A DNA stretch of 64,000 nucleotides from Triops longicaudatus (taxonomy: Eukaryota > Arthropoda > Branchiopoda > Notostraca > Triopsidae), in the NCBI GenBank assembly GCA_022885665.1, contig JAGQDJ010000137.1, positions 1 to 64,000 on the forward strand. Direction: 5' to 3'. Made by a program: the position numbers and the translations under genes. The notes beneath the pieces were generated by a model. It saw only the letters and a program-made list of their open reading frames with translations, was not told where the DNA came from and searched no databases. Shown here piece after piece: positions 25,831 to 37,211 of this stretch. Position 1 is the stretch's first letter; every line of letters begins with the position of its first letter.

Positions 25831-28800
25831 CTACTTTTAAACCAGTGTGAGCATTTGCGCCTTGACAACTTCTAAGCAAAGAATATAGAAATAGCTTATT
25901 ACAACTTTTTGGTTAAGTTGTCACTTTCACCCTTTTCAGGTTTTCATGTTCGTGAATCGCCGAGCAAAAATTTTGGATACCACGATATCTGGACCAGGGT
26001 ATCATAAGATTACGCCAGATATAACTTACCAGTCAAGGGAATATTATTTCGCCAAAGAAGAAGACCTTTCTCAGTATTGGTACGACGTATGGACCATTTG
26101 TATGAACACGCCTCTAGGTACGTACTGGTTGGCACATGTTTTTGTATGCGTTATTTTCTATCATATTTGTCGTTGTAAACATAATTTCTAAGCGATAGTA
26201 TCTAAACGTAATTTCTAAACAGTACACTGGGTTTTCACTTTACATGGTATGCTTGTGTATTTTTTTATTATTTTATTTTAGTTATGTATTTTTGCTTACA
26301 GGCGGGTATTCCTGTGCGCAAGGAAGCAGTATAGTATTAGAAGTCTTGGACAGAAAGCCCAGTCTGACCGAACGCCTCCAGGCACGATTGCCAGAAGAAG
26401 CTCCGTTACACGATACAGGAGTGTTGCCTGGGGATCAGTTAGGTGCTGCTGGATACGATGCCGCTTTCTTTGCGTAATAATAGCCCACAACTTAACTAAT
26501 TCACACTATAGTAATATTCTGTCATATTTTTGTTATCTAGGCACTTGAAGCGTAACTGGTCTCACACGAAAATGCAAGCATTACAAGACAGCTTGTCGGG
26601 CTCTAACTTGGTAAATATTTCGTTCTTATACAGTAATATCTCGTTAAAACGAATAGTTGGCCATTATTGAAGAGTCTGTGGCTTCCTAGTGTTTTAAACT
26701 TGCAGAAAAAGCGTCCCAAGTAAAGAACTTCGGTGATAGCAAACACTTTTTCTGTCCCCTAGGGGGTTCGTTTTGCCGAGATTTTACCGTACTGTATACC
26801 GTATTATGATGCGGCTCGAAACTGTAGCACTGCATCATAAACCATACTTGTTACTCGGATTGCAATGCTTCATATTTATTTATGTATTTTTTTAATTAAT
26901 TTATTTTTTATTTTTTTTAGAGAAAAGATTGGCTTTCGAGTATTACGGGAGGAAGTCAGAATGTTGTGCAGCAAATACCAGGGCGTCTGCCGAGCTTGAA
27001 AAAGAATCTGACCATTGCTGTAAGAACCGTCTTATTGTCTGTCAAATAATATTTTCACTAGTTTTGCGGCGTTTGCTTCATTCGACGAATATTTTAAAGC
27101 TATCGTAAACTGCTGGATGGAAATGTGTCTATAGTTCAACTTTCTCTACTGCATTCAGGCCGAAAAACCCGTATTAGTGACAAGGCAGCCAAACGTGCCG
27201 CACACAAGCAAAGGCATACCGCGTATGAAGCAAAAGCTGGCAGCTAATACGACAGCCATTGGCAACGCGTCCTCATCTGACGTGCACATGTCCCGTACTG
27301 TCAAAAGGCGCAAACCTGATAAAGTCGTTCGCCTGGTGCAGAGAAAGCTCTCCCGCCAAAGAAAGCCATATTATGACGATGTGGATAAAGCTGCGCTGAA
27401 AGCTATGGATAAACTGTAAGATCTGCGTTGCAGTTGTCCTTATACAGGTTTGGTGTATAACATTTGCGTACTTGTAGGCGTGTGGATTGGAATGCCAGTG
27501 AGGACGCGTTCTTATTATTATGCAAGATCGCTGGAACGTACATAATGCCCGACGGCCGCAGTCAGATGATTAGTTTTCTACACGTACGGGATTTATTACA
27601 TAGTCGCATTCCCGTAAGTATCGTGGACATAAAAATGTATAATTTCATTATTCCACGTTTGCATGCGTGTTCAGAACCTTGGAATTATGCGTTTATCGAA
27701 AGCGTATATCCCTCTTTTAAAATGTTGTGCTAGAACAACATATTATTTATTTATTTTTTCGCGATTTAGGAGTCGAAGAACAAAACGTCCAGAGCTTGTC
27801 AGCGCCGCATGCTTTACATGATGAAGAATCCGAGCACTGCTTATAACTTAGCTATGGTATTGGAAGAAATTCAGCGCAATCCTGAAGTTGAGAAGCTCAT
27901 CGGGGTAAGTTTACCTGGACAAGTTTAGAAAATTTTACATGTATGTTATGCATTGCAGCCTCCAATGAGTGCAGCAGAGCGGTCCAAGATGGGCCGTGAC
28001 AAAGCCAACGACGTAGTTGCATCGCAATTTAAGAAGTTGGCCCTGTGGCTTGCGGATAATTGGTCATCCACTGCCACTTGTCACGGATTCCAGCTCCCAT
28101 TGACAATTAACGAATTTAAGTACGCGTATATTGAAAAAAAATATGTTAACACTGCAGTTATGCGTGGCATGAAACTAATTATGTGCTACGTCAATACAGG
28201 AATCGTTTTGTGATCTCCATTCCCAAAGGTACAATTAAGCAGCGAAAAACCGTCCAAGAAGTGCAAAACACAACTGATATCCGCTCAAGAGTGATTTATA
28301 ACGTTATCCACGTAAGTTTCTCGATACACAGAATGAATGGAATGCAACGAATTGAATTTTTGTTTAGAGTTCCTTGTGCTGTTCGAAGGAAAAGACGTCT
28401 TGGAATCATCAGTTGTTTCGAATCTACGAACAATACCCCGATACTCTGCTGCGAAGTACTTTTGCTCAAATGCGGGCAGAAATGGTCCTTACTGTGCGGA
28501 AACAAAGAGGCTTTAGTAAGCGCAAAGCTCCTGATCATTTACCACTCTCTTCGAATCCGTACAAACTGTCCAGCTCGTAAGAATCGTTGAGCTTCCCCAC
28601 TGTTCACATTTACTTACTTGTTACTTATGGTAGGTACGTTCACTTGTTCCTAACCCGCTACCAGTACGCTATGTTTGGGCAATGCATAACCTTACTGAAC
28701 AGCGTACTCCACCCTGAAGTACAGATTCCCAAAATCATTGAGTTGCCCTCCACAACGGAAAATGTCCTTCCTTCGGCATCAGGCGAAAACGTTACGGGAG

Positions 28801-31428
28801 AAATTTCGCAAGAAGAAGTACCATCGAAAAGTATTGAAACTCCGAAATGCGTATCGGTACCTGAGGAGCAAGATTTCGAGTTTAACGTATGGGGAACTTG
28901 TCTCACGGATAAACGTATGCAAGGAGGCTATGCTGCCATGATCGTATCCATGATGTGTTACCACAGGGTAAAATCTCTTTAGTGCCTCACAGTAACACGC
29001 CATATTTTATTATTAGTACATCTCTACTTTTAAAATTTTATAATAATTACTGTTTTTTTAACATTCTTTAATTTTTTAATTTCTTGAAGCTTTTTTTACT
29101 TCACTAAACAAATAATGTAATTTTATGATCAAACAATTTATTCTATTATGAAAGTAATTTTATTTAACTTGTATTAAAAATGTAGCAGTTTCGTTATGAA
29201 ATGTCTTACTTTAAAATTTTATCGTTAATTTGTCTCTGTTTTGACAGCTGGTTTTTACTACAGTGGTGCCTGATCAAATTATCGTAATGGATCCTACGCT
29301 TAACTCAAATCTGGACCACGTAAACCGAGTTATGGAGGTATGTTTAATTTTCTGTCTCTTTTCAAACATCCGTACTTTAGTATTTCGAATTTATCATTTT
29401 ATCATTTATAGGTTTCAACAGAAACAAAGATTCTTTGTTTCTAATTCTATTCAGAATTCCAGAACGGGATATCAATTAACTGATTAAAATAAAAATTATT
29501 TGCCTCAAATTTTAGCGCTACAAGAGCCTTATGACAGTGACTGAGAAGCCTACCGTAGAAATAGAAGGTCAGGATGAGGAAACTTTCAAAGACAAGGAAA
29601 TCTTGGACGCTTCCGTATCGAGCAAACGGAAAGCGATCGAGGATCTCCAATCGGACAAAGTGAAGAAACCACGTTTCATGGAACCTTCAGACGAAGGTGT
29701 GTCGAACAGTATGACAATAAGCGCGATTCGTTTCGAAGGAGAAAGCACAGGGGAGAAACGCGTTCAAAAGTCGAGCCTCTTGAAATCTTCGTCACGCTTA
29801 GCGCTGCACATGATGCGAGAAGAGATGGCGGAGAAAACCGAGGGTCCCGAAGGCATGCGTGCCCAACATCTCATTTATGACTTTTACGTCCTCAATCAGT
29901 GTAAAGTTTACTTTCGATTGCGAACTGTTGCTGATTTCCAACAAGAGAATACTGCGTTCTCTTCCTATCAGCCATTCGAACGTGTTACTAAGGAACTTGA
30001 AACTCAAACGATCCGGAGGATACAAACGTAAATTTCCGTCAATCTGCTTCTGAAAATGTCCTCTAAATTTACATTTTTGTATGTATGTCACAGACTGCTA
30101 CCTTGTCCTGCACCTGCGTTAGGAGATATTAAAAACTTGTACGAAGAACAGAGATTGTCAGTTGGAGAAATCGAAGATGCTGTGCGGATTATGGACCTGA
30201 TTATCCAAGCACAAGAAATGGGTTTAACAGGTTCTCAGTTAAAAGTAATGACGGATGTGTTCTTTTTTAATTATTTTTTTATTTCTTATACTCTCCGCGT
30301 AATAATAATTAAACTATTTGTTACATTCCAGGAGCGCATTGGAAGTTTGCGTGGTCAACGGTCTTTGGTTCAGCACGTCATCTTTCTGGTGGAGACTGGA
30401 TATCTGGTACGTGTGGGCGTGGCATGTACGCGCTTAGTGGCCACAGTAAGTGCCGCAACTTGGGCCGTGCGTTCGTTCAGGTTGCTACGCCTTCAAAAGG
30501 AAAAGTTGCCGCCGCCCCAGAGGAAATATTACGTCGCGGGAGAAAAGGAGCCCAAGGATGCAGAAGATGATGTCACGACAGAAAAAGAAACTGAAATTAA
30601 TCGAGAACTGTCGGCTACCGAAACTGAAGCTTTAGAAGAGGCATCGCAGACTGTGGAAGAAATGGACACTTCAGTTAGCAAAGGCATTAAGGAAGCCGCA
30701 CTGGAGATTTGCGATGAAGAAGTAGCGGATGCAATACCTGACGAGAAAGAAAAGGAAGAAGGAATACGTCGAAGTTCGCGTAAGAAAAAAGAACGAAAAG
30801 ATAGCGAGACCGCTCAAACTTTGGAACCAAAGTAAGCACTAGTTGCGATAGTGAAAATGAGCTATAATGGGATTCCTTTATGTCAGGGAAAGTATTTTCG
30901 TTCTGGTTCGGCCATGGGTGCGGATTGATGGGACGATCAACCGAAAAGTTTTGAACCGCATGTTAGGCGCTCTTCTCAGTCATGTAATGCTAAAGCCGGG
31001 TATTACCATCGCAGAACTTGGGGAACGATTTGCCCCCGTGATTCAGATTACTCAAGCGAGAGAACTGGTTGAAGTAAGTTCAGAAATTTGTAAAGTAGAC
31101 CTTATAATTTTTGCGTGGCGTTTTCGTAGATTTTGGAGACATTGGGCTGCTTAAAACAATTTAAAGTCCAAAAAGGAGTGGCGTCCTTGTTTTCTGATCC
31201 CCTGGAATACTCATTAGGTAAGATTTTAATAATTCTAGGTGGTTGCTCTGAATTAAAATGTCGGTGTTGTGAAAATCAGGCGACGTTGATATTTTGGAAA
31301 GCGAAAGCGTTATACGGGTGGAAGCCACTGGCGATGGACTTGTTCGCCTGAGCGAGTTTATTGGAGAGCATACCGCTGACCAAGATTATATTCCGTTCTG
31401 CGAATGTCATACCCCAGGGGAAGTTTAG
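21879..31428 (+). CDS. GTF3C1: TFIIIC subunit 1 (TFIIIC220, B-box binding)
   Basis: Largest TFIIIC subunit; binds the B box of tRNA-type promoters and recruits RNA polymerase III machinery. 29 exons in phase, about 2070 aa (human 2109): 21879-21963, 22023-22213, 22280-22663, 22724-22963, 23127-23298, 23458-23674, 23738-24019, 24080-24230, 24305-24482, 24542-24792, 25024-25545, 25940-26117, 26302-26473, 26541-26610, 26921-27019, 27159-27415, 27478-27613, 27770-27904, 27959-28119, 28200-28311, 28368-28576, 28634-28967, 29248-29337, 29516-30027, 30094-30244, 30332-30831, 30887-31073, 31130-31217, 31280-31428. Signature strings follow the human order: DEIALEGLDGI, LERIGRSRRVG, SVIRSAVEQ, LQFGPRSLKEKDQVF, LPGDQLGAAGYDAAF then HLKRNW, PDQIIVMD and VRPWVRIDG. 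Acidic and Lys/Arg-rich linkers also fit. The 59-nt intron 24483-24541 restores what first looks like a frameshift. Confidence 0.95.
24951..25013. repeat. (TTA)n / (TTTA)n simple repeat in GTF3C1 intron
   Basis: TTA and TTTA units immediately before the acceptor at 25024. Confidence 0.8.
25799..25830. repeat. T32 homopolymer in GTF3C1 intron
   Basis: Uninterrupted run of about 32 T in the intron 25546-25939. It could equally be the poly(A) tail of an old minus-strand retroinsertion, but no body is recognisable. Confidence 0.85.
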
Positions 31429-31621
31429 CTCAAAAGTCGTAACGTTGAAATGACGTATTTCATTTTTGTTTTGTTAAAACATGCTATTCTGCATTACCAC
31501 TGTTGAACTTAATGATGTAAAAATCTTCGTTACTATTAAATTGTATTAAGTTGCTTTATCTCGATTTTGGGTAAATCAAGTTCGTTTATTTTTTTATTAT
31601 TTTATTTATTATTTTTTTAAC

Positions 31622-31627
31622 AATAAA
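31622..31627 (+). terminator. Poly(A) signal AATAAA for GTF3C1
   Basis: Canonical hexamer 194 nt after the stop codon. Confidence 0.55.
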
Positions 31628-32626
31628 TACATTGGAGAATGTTTGAGTTAGAGGATATACGTATATACACGTATGCAGCTCTGTTATGGAAAGGTATACA
31701 AGCAGAGTAGAATCACGAATATTGTTTTCAAATATTGCCCGAATAGTTTCTGGACCAGGGATAGTTGAAATGTCGGTCAGTTGACAAAATAGGGTATAAA
31801 TTCTTTACTACGAAACTAGTATACGTAGAGTAGGAAACTCTTATAAGGTCTTCTATTAAACATAATTATCGTACGAAAGCCTGAAGATAATTTTCATCTT
31901 TGGCAACTATAATGACGTTTACGGAGACAACGAATTTTGAGCTCTGACTAAGGGTTAAAATCTGAACTAAAGCAACGTAAAGGCGCACTGCAGGCGACGG
32001 TGGATGAAATAATTGAGAATTACCGTAATCGAGGCAGTCAAACCGAAGTTTCATCGTAACAAGATTCACTCCACGAGCACCCATACGATATTTAAAAAAA
32101 ATGCATTCCTGATATGCCAGATTTATTTCTTATGTTTCACTTAATTCCAAATCGTTTGCTTGTGCATGTTTATGGTTCTTTATTTTAATAACCATATTAT
32201 TACGTTCATTTATGCGTAGTTCTCTTATCAAAGTAGTCAGGAGAGATATATCGCCCAATTTTTTTATGTGCCGGTATTTAAAAAACGTGTGGAATATTGA
32301 CAGTGTGAATTCAAATTCAGAGTAAAAAAACAGTCATGCTTACGTTTTTTCACCTATTTTGGTAGACAAACTTGTTTAATTTTTCCAATTTACAGGTCGT
32401 ACCATGTTTAAATATAAAAAGCCACTAAACTGTGGCTTTGAACGGTTAAGCGAAAAGCGAGACATTATTTTTGTTATAAGAATCTTAGCTGTATTTTGCA
32501 CTCTAAGGGAAAAAATGACCAGGAAAATAGAATTTGAGTGTATGTCGGTTGAGCACAGCACTGCTGTAAAATAGAAGTCGGACCATACGCATCACAAGTT
32601 TATGGTGTGTAATCAGAATTTAATCA
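31628..32626. other. Gap between GTF3C1 and the glycine-rich array
   Basis: About 1 kb of AT-rich sequence. Nothing coding is supported. The 3' UTR of the first glycine-rich gene (minus strand) must lie at its right end. Confidence 0.4.
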
Positions 32627-33233
32627 TTAGCGACCGTAACCGCTATATCCGCCGTGTCCACCTCCGCAACCACCTAAAGTTAACCGATTAGTATCATTAT
32701 GGATTTATACTTCGTAAATATTCTCCTAGTCCCCTAATGGACATTTGTGTCATACGCGAGCTTCTATTAGAGCTTTTAAAAGTACCTCCGTATCCTCCGT
32801 GTCCTGGGAATAAATCACGAAAAATCATTAGGTAAATCATGTAATTTCTTAAGGAATTTTAATTTCACAAGTATTTACCTCCATAGCCACCGCCGTAACC
32901 TCCCCCGTAGCCACCATGACCTCCACCGTAGCCACCGCCGTAACCTCCCCCATAGCCACCATGGCCTCCGCCGTAGCCACCGCCATATCCCCCGTGGCCC
33001 CCACCTAGAAGAGTACGTTATATTAGTTGACTTAAGAAACACTGGTGAGTGGGTCTATTCACCGTAGCCCTTGGATTTCGAAGCACCGTGAGCCAAATCA
33101 TCTGCCCAAACGAGGGCCAAGACTAGGCACACAACAAACGCGATGGCGTAGCACTAGAATAGAAAATTGGTGATATTCAGTCGTAAAATCTTAACGCTTT
33201 AATTCAATGATAAAATAACGCTTCTACCTTCAT
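32627..33233 (-). CDS. Secreted Gly/Tyr/His-rich peptide, copy A
   Basis: Small secreted repeat peptide of unassigned family. Five coding exons: 33228-33233, 33063-33153, 32879-33004, 32786-32803, 32627-32673, all joined in phase 1 except after the first (phase 0); 95 aa. Exon 1 codes only Met-Lys. Exon 2 codes a hydrophobic leader ending LALVWA, then DDLAHGASKSKGYG. Exon 3 is GGGHGGYGGGYG-type repeats. Exon 4 is an 18-nt micro-exon (GHGGYG). The last exon, ending SGYGR, carries the protein's only cysteine outside the leader (GCGGG). By analogy, glycine-rich secreted peptides of this composition in arthropods and nematodes are antimicrobial or cuticle/silk-like; I cannot choose. TATA and initiator lie upstream. 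Confidence 0.85.
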
Positions 33234-33290
33234 GGTAAAGATATGGAAGGTGTTTGCACTTGCTGTTGAGCCGAAAGAGCCAAACGAGCA

Positions 33291-33327
33291 ACTGATGTCC
33301 GTTTCGATGGACTTGGGAGTTTTTATA
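33291..33327 (-). promoter_or_regulatory. Core promoter of glycine-rich copy A (TATA plus initiator)
   Basis: Minus-strand TATAAAA (33321-33327), then 25 nt later a TCAGT initiator (33291-33295), about 60 nt before the ATG. The same arrangement and spacing recur at copies B and D. Confidence 0.7.
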
Positions 33328-34575
33328 GCGAACTTGTGAAACTCCGTGAAAGTGTGACAGTGGAATTATAACACCTTCCTTACTGCGACTACCGTTACAG
33401 CTTCCCCAAAGGCTTAGTTTTCGAGCTTCACTTCCCATGTTTTCATTAGATTTTTTCCTCAATTGTGTCGTTGGTTTTAGGCGAACAGGAACGAGAAACC
33501 CTGGTGTCCCTCTAACTTTCTGTCTCACGAGCAAGTGGCAGTAGTTTCTTTGGGTGTGCCCTATGGTTCTATGCGAATCTTAGAAAGCTATATTTGCTAT
33601 ACAGCTATATTTGGCACTCGTATATGGGAAGCTTTCACTCTTGTTGCGATATCCCGCACATTGCATTACTTGCACCATATATTGTTAGGCAGTCAATATC
33701 CTCGTCTCTTTGTGCCTCCGTTTTTACATAATTGATTATATCCCGAATTGCTTATTACACCAAAACACACCATTCGCTAAAGTTGCGTATTAAATAACAT
33801 TTTAATCAGAATCACATACACTTTTACCACTTTTAAGTCTAACTAGCTTTTAAGTTATTTAAGTTATTTTTGTACTTCCCTTGATTGTATATAACAGTTT
33901 TACCGCAATAGGCAAAACCCTACGCGGTCAGTCAATAAAAAAAATAATAATAAATAAATGATAACTAGCGTAGGTATAGAGTGAAAACAAGAACATGTAA
34001 GTTGTTTTTCTTTCCTCACTTTAGTATAATACTATATTAAAAAAGACATATCCGGCGTTACGAAGCGAAAGATTCCGTTTCCTTTAGCTTTTGTGTACAA
34101 GCTTTATTTCATTTTTGAAAAACGTAAACTAATTCATTCAGGTATAATTAAAATTGCATAGACGTTTCATATCCAAGAAAAGCTGGCGCGACATGATTGC
34201 TTTTAATCAAAAAAGAACTCCTTGTCTGGTTTCACTGCTTCATTAAAAATATGGATAATTATTAACCAAGGTGCTGTGTTCTTATTCGCTTTTATTTACT
34301 GACCTTTCTCTTTATTAGTTAGGTTAATATTTGCTCAACAGTAAACAAAAAGAACAGAATTCAGGTAATTTCTATATTTACGCAGTTCGCTTTCTACTTC
34401 CTGAAATTATCAAAGTTCCTTCCAAGTCTATATTTACGTCACGTAAATTATGTAAGCCCGTCTGATTGGAGAGAAAGTATTGTATTTTGCGTCAGGTGTT
34501 TCATCAGTAAAAAATACATTCACAATTACACTTTTTTATCTGCTTTTCCGCGATGACAAACATTGCTATGACAAC
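33328..34575. other. Spacer between copies A and B
   Basis: Upstream flank of copy A, including a block at about 33384-33466 that resembles the upstream flanks of B and D, then AT-rich sequence. The 3' flank of copy B starts by 34469. No other gene seen. Confidence 0.4.
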
Positions 34576-34608
34576 TTAACGACGACCGTAACCACCGTAT
34601 CCACCGCC
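34469..34608. repeat. 140-bp block identical to 38291-38430
   Basis: Covers the 3' flank and start of the last exon of copy B. By eye it is base-for-base identical to the matching block of copy D. Sequence diverges outside the block on both sides. Confidence 0.85.
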
Positions 34609-35163
34609 GTGTCCACCTCCGCAGCCGCCTAAAAATGCGCTGCATTAAAACTCCACACAGAATCGTATTACGTTGCGCAGATATAAATTGGACGTTCTCA
34701 GTTTCTCAGTGAAGTGTTCAGTAATATGAGTAATAAGAAATAGTATACACCCCCTAGCCTCCTGTCACAAAACAAACATTAACATTAATAAGCTACTTAC
34801 TGCTGTGGTATCCACCATGGCCACCATAACCTGAGTGACCTATTATGAGATATTCATTACCATAATACTTCTAATTTCAACCAAATTTACCTCCATAACC
34901 TCCGCCGTATCCACCGTGTCCCCCACCATAGCCGCCTCCATAACCACCGTGGCCACCTCCTAGTAAAACCTCGTCAGTATTTTACTTTAAATAAGCGTTA
35001 GGTAACAAACCGTAGCCTTTGGATTTAGAAGCTCCGTGAGCAAGATCATCTGCCAAAACTAGAGCTAGAACCAAGCAGAAAACAAAGCCAATTGCGTAGG
35101 ACTGTTGGAAAAAATATGAAATTATTGTTAACTCTAAAGGGTTACTTAGGGACTCACTTTCAT
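34576..35163 (-). CDS. Secreted Gly/Tyr/His-rich peptide, copy B
   Basis: Paralogue of copy A; about 82 aa. Exons: 35158-35163 (Met-Lys), 35011-35101 (leader then ADDLAHGASKSKGYG), 34891-34959 (GGGHGGYGGGYG repeats), 34801-34830 (YGGHGGYHS), 34576-34628 (SGCGGGHGG, ending GYGRR). Internal joins are phase 1. A 12-nt micro-exon present in copy D has decayed here (34751-34761: one base short, TAC changed to TAG), so it must be skipped. The lone mature cysteine is kept. Confidence 0.85.
34751..34761 (-). pseudogene. Decayed micro-exon within copy B
   Basis: Minus strand reads CAG acceptor, GAGGCTAGGGG, then GTGTAT. Copy D at the matching place has GAGGTTACGGAG followed by GTACAC. The copy B version is 11 nt and in-frame TAG, so inclusion would break the protein. 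Confidence 0.6.
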
Positions 35164-35217
35164 CCTGTTGATAATCAAACTGTTTGACTACCTTTTGCTG
35201 GAAAAGCTAAGCAAAGA

Positions 35218-35253
35218 ACTGATGTTCAAGCAATTGTCCGCATGTCTTTTTAT
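35218..35253 (-). promoter_or_regulatory. Core promoter of glycine-rich copy B
   Basis: Minus-strand TATAAAA (35247-35253) and TCAGT initiator (35218-35222), gap 24 nt, matching copies A and D. Confidence 0.7.
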
Positions 35254-36772
35254 ACGTGAATTCTGTTAGCGAGAAATTTTTATGACCATCCTCCTAGCCT
35301 TCTGCTCTAGTATCCTCAAAAGGATACAACTGTTCAGCTTCACTTCCACTTTTCCTTAACAGATTTTCCTCGGAACGTTGATTGCATGTTCTTACCGAAC
35401 GCGAGCTGCGTGGTAACTTCCGTCATCACGTGTAAGAACAGTATGAGCTTCTACACTGCCTATTTAAACACGTATTTTTTCTCATAACTTTAAGTTTTTA
35501 GTTCACACAATTTTTTCACTTTTTTCACTTTAAATGTATTTTTTCTTAGAAGCCATATTCTCACCAGGTCTGCTAAAAAAATTTAACGAACCAGTTGTGC
35601 ACTCTTGAGTCCTCATTCTGTTCGCAATAAATAAAGATTCATTAAAATTACTCGTTAAAAGTCTCGCAATTCAATCGTCTGCTTTATTATACAGCAGAAG
35701 CGCTGTTATCCGGCCCACATTTATGATCAACTGCCGCTTTAAGCAGCCGCAATTTCGGCACATCTTTCTCCACGAATTGGCTTACTGTAACTGCAGGACG
35801 AATGACAATGAGCTCTGTTGAAAATAGTGAAAAAATTCCTGTACTTAGTAATTTACTAGTTAGACAAATTATCGAACCTCGTCTTAAGACTAGTAAGACG
35901 AAGCTCAGTATGAACTTAGAAAATCGTAGCTTTGTATGTTTTCAAGTCTCTGTTTTAGTGTTCGTGGTCACTTCGTGCTCTAGATTTTGGCAGCTTTTTT
36001 ATGTGGTGCTTAACAGTTTAGATTATGGACTTGAACAAGCGGAAAATTAGTGTGTTTAGACATACTTGTATGTCAAACATAAACATACTTTTAATTCTTC
36101 CGTACTACGAAAAAAAAATGCCTTTTCTATGCATTTGTCGCATTAACCAGCTTTTTCTTTTATCCAACATAGGGTTCAGTTTCATTGGTGGGACAAAGGA
36201 TTTTCACTTGTTCAGACATCAAGAGTGAAAATGAACGAGAGAGCAAAAGCTTAGCGCTGCGCGTTGCACACAAAAAGCACAAAGTTGCAAACAGCCATTG
36301 ATAGTTTTAATAAGCTGAAGTAGCTTTTCATTACCCCACACAAACTGTTTTGAGAAAACTGTAGAAAGTAGGACGATTGTTCATTCCCCTTTTTCTGGCA
36401 TGAAACTTTTACGGACAATTCGGAAACACCTCGTCATGCACTATTGTAGATTTCCGAGTTGAGATCTTGTGTTTTCATAGAGTGAAGTAACACAGAAATA
36501 GCATTCGTGTTTCTTATTTCGGTTATGCAAATTTGTATTAATTTGTAGTCCGAAATTAATCTTCTTTTTAGTGTTCCTTGTTCATTCGCGATTTTCAAAG
36601 ATATTCCAAAGTTAAGTAGACTTTATGGCTGTAGTTTGACGAAGTTGTTGTATTGTCACGTTTTACGGTTAAAAAAAAAGAAATAATAAAGCACTGATAT
36701 GTACTGACATGTAACGCTTGTAAACTTTTCTCTGTTCATTTAACTTGTCGAAATCCGCTTCGCTGCTAAGGT
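35254..36772. other. Spacer upstream of copy B
   Basis: The first 120 bp (about 35290-35372) is similar to the upstream flank of copy D. The rest is AT-rich; open frames at 35802-36228 show no recognisable protein. Confidence 0.4.
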
Positions 36773-37211
36773 TTAGCGACCGTAATCACTGTATCCACCG
36801 CTGTAACCACTGTATGCATCTCCACAGCCACCTATAATGTATTTATAGTTGAAATTTCGCTATAACCAGCGTAGGCTTGACCGAGATGATTGAGTACGAA
36901 GATAGACATGTTTGAAGTGTTCGTTGTACGTTCCTCCGTAACCTCCTAAAATGAAAGCGAAAACAGTGTAAATGATATGAAGCCGCAAGAATTTATGCTT
37001 AAAATAATGACACTTGCCATGTTGGTATCCACCGTGTCCTGGAAAGATTTTTTTTTTTTTTTAGCTTATGACATTTATTTAATGTTTAATTTTTACCTTT
37101 ATTGCGTTAATGATCGAGGTAAAAATTGTTGCTAAAAGGCAAGGGAAACAAAAATATCAGCTTTGTTCGTCGGAAGAGCAAAGTGAAGAACTGATGCTGA
37201 ATAGTTTTTAT
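36773..37211 (-). pseudogene. Broken glycine-rich peptide gene (copy C)
   Basis: Remnant of a fourth array member. Readable pieces are the last exon (36773-36831, GCGDAYSGY-like, several Gly replaced by Ser/Asp), a 12-nt micro-exon (36934-36945) whose donor is now GA, a 21-nt exon (37018-37038) with a GC donor (GCAAGT), and 5' leader sequence with a TCAGT initiator (37190-37194). The ATG, secretion-leader exon and main repeat exon are missing between about 37040 and 37160, and the TATA-like element sits only 10 nt from the initiator rather than 25. Confidence 0.75.
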
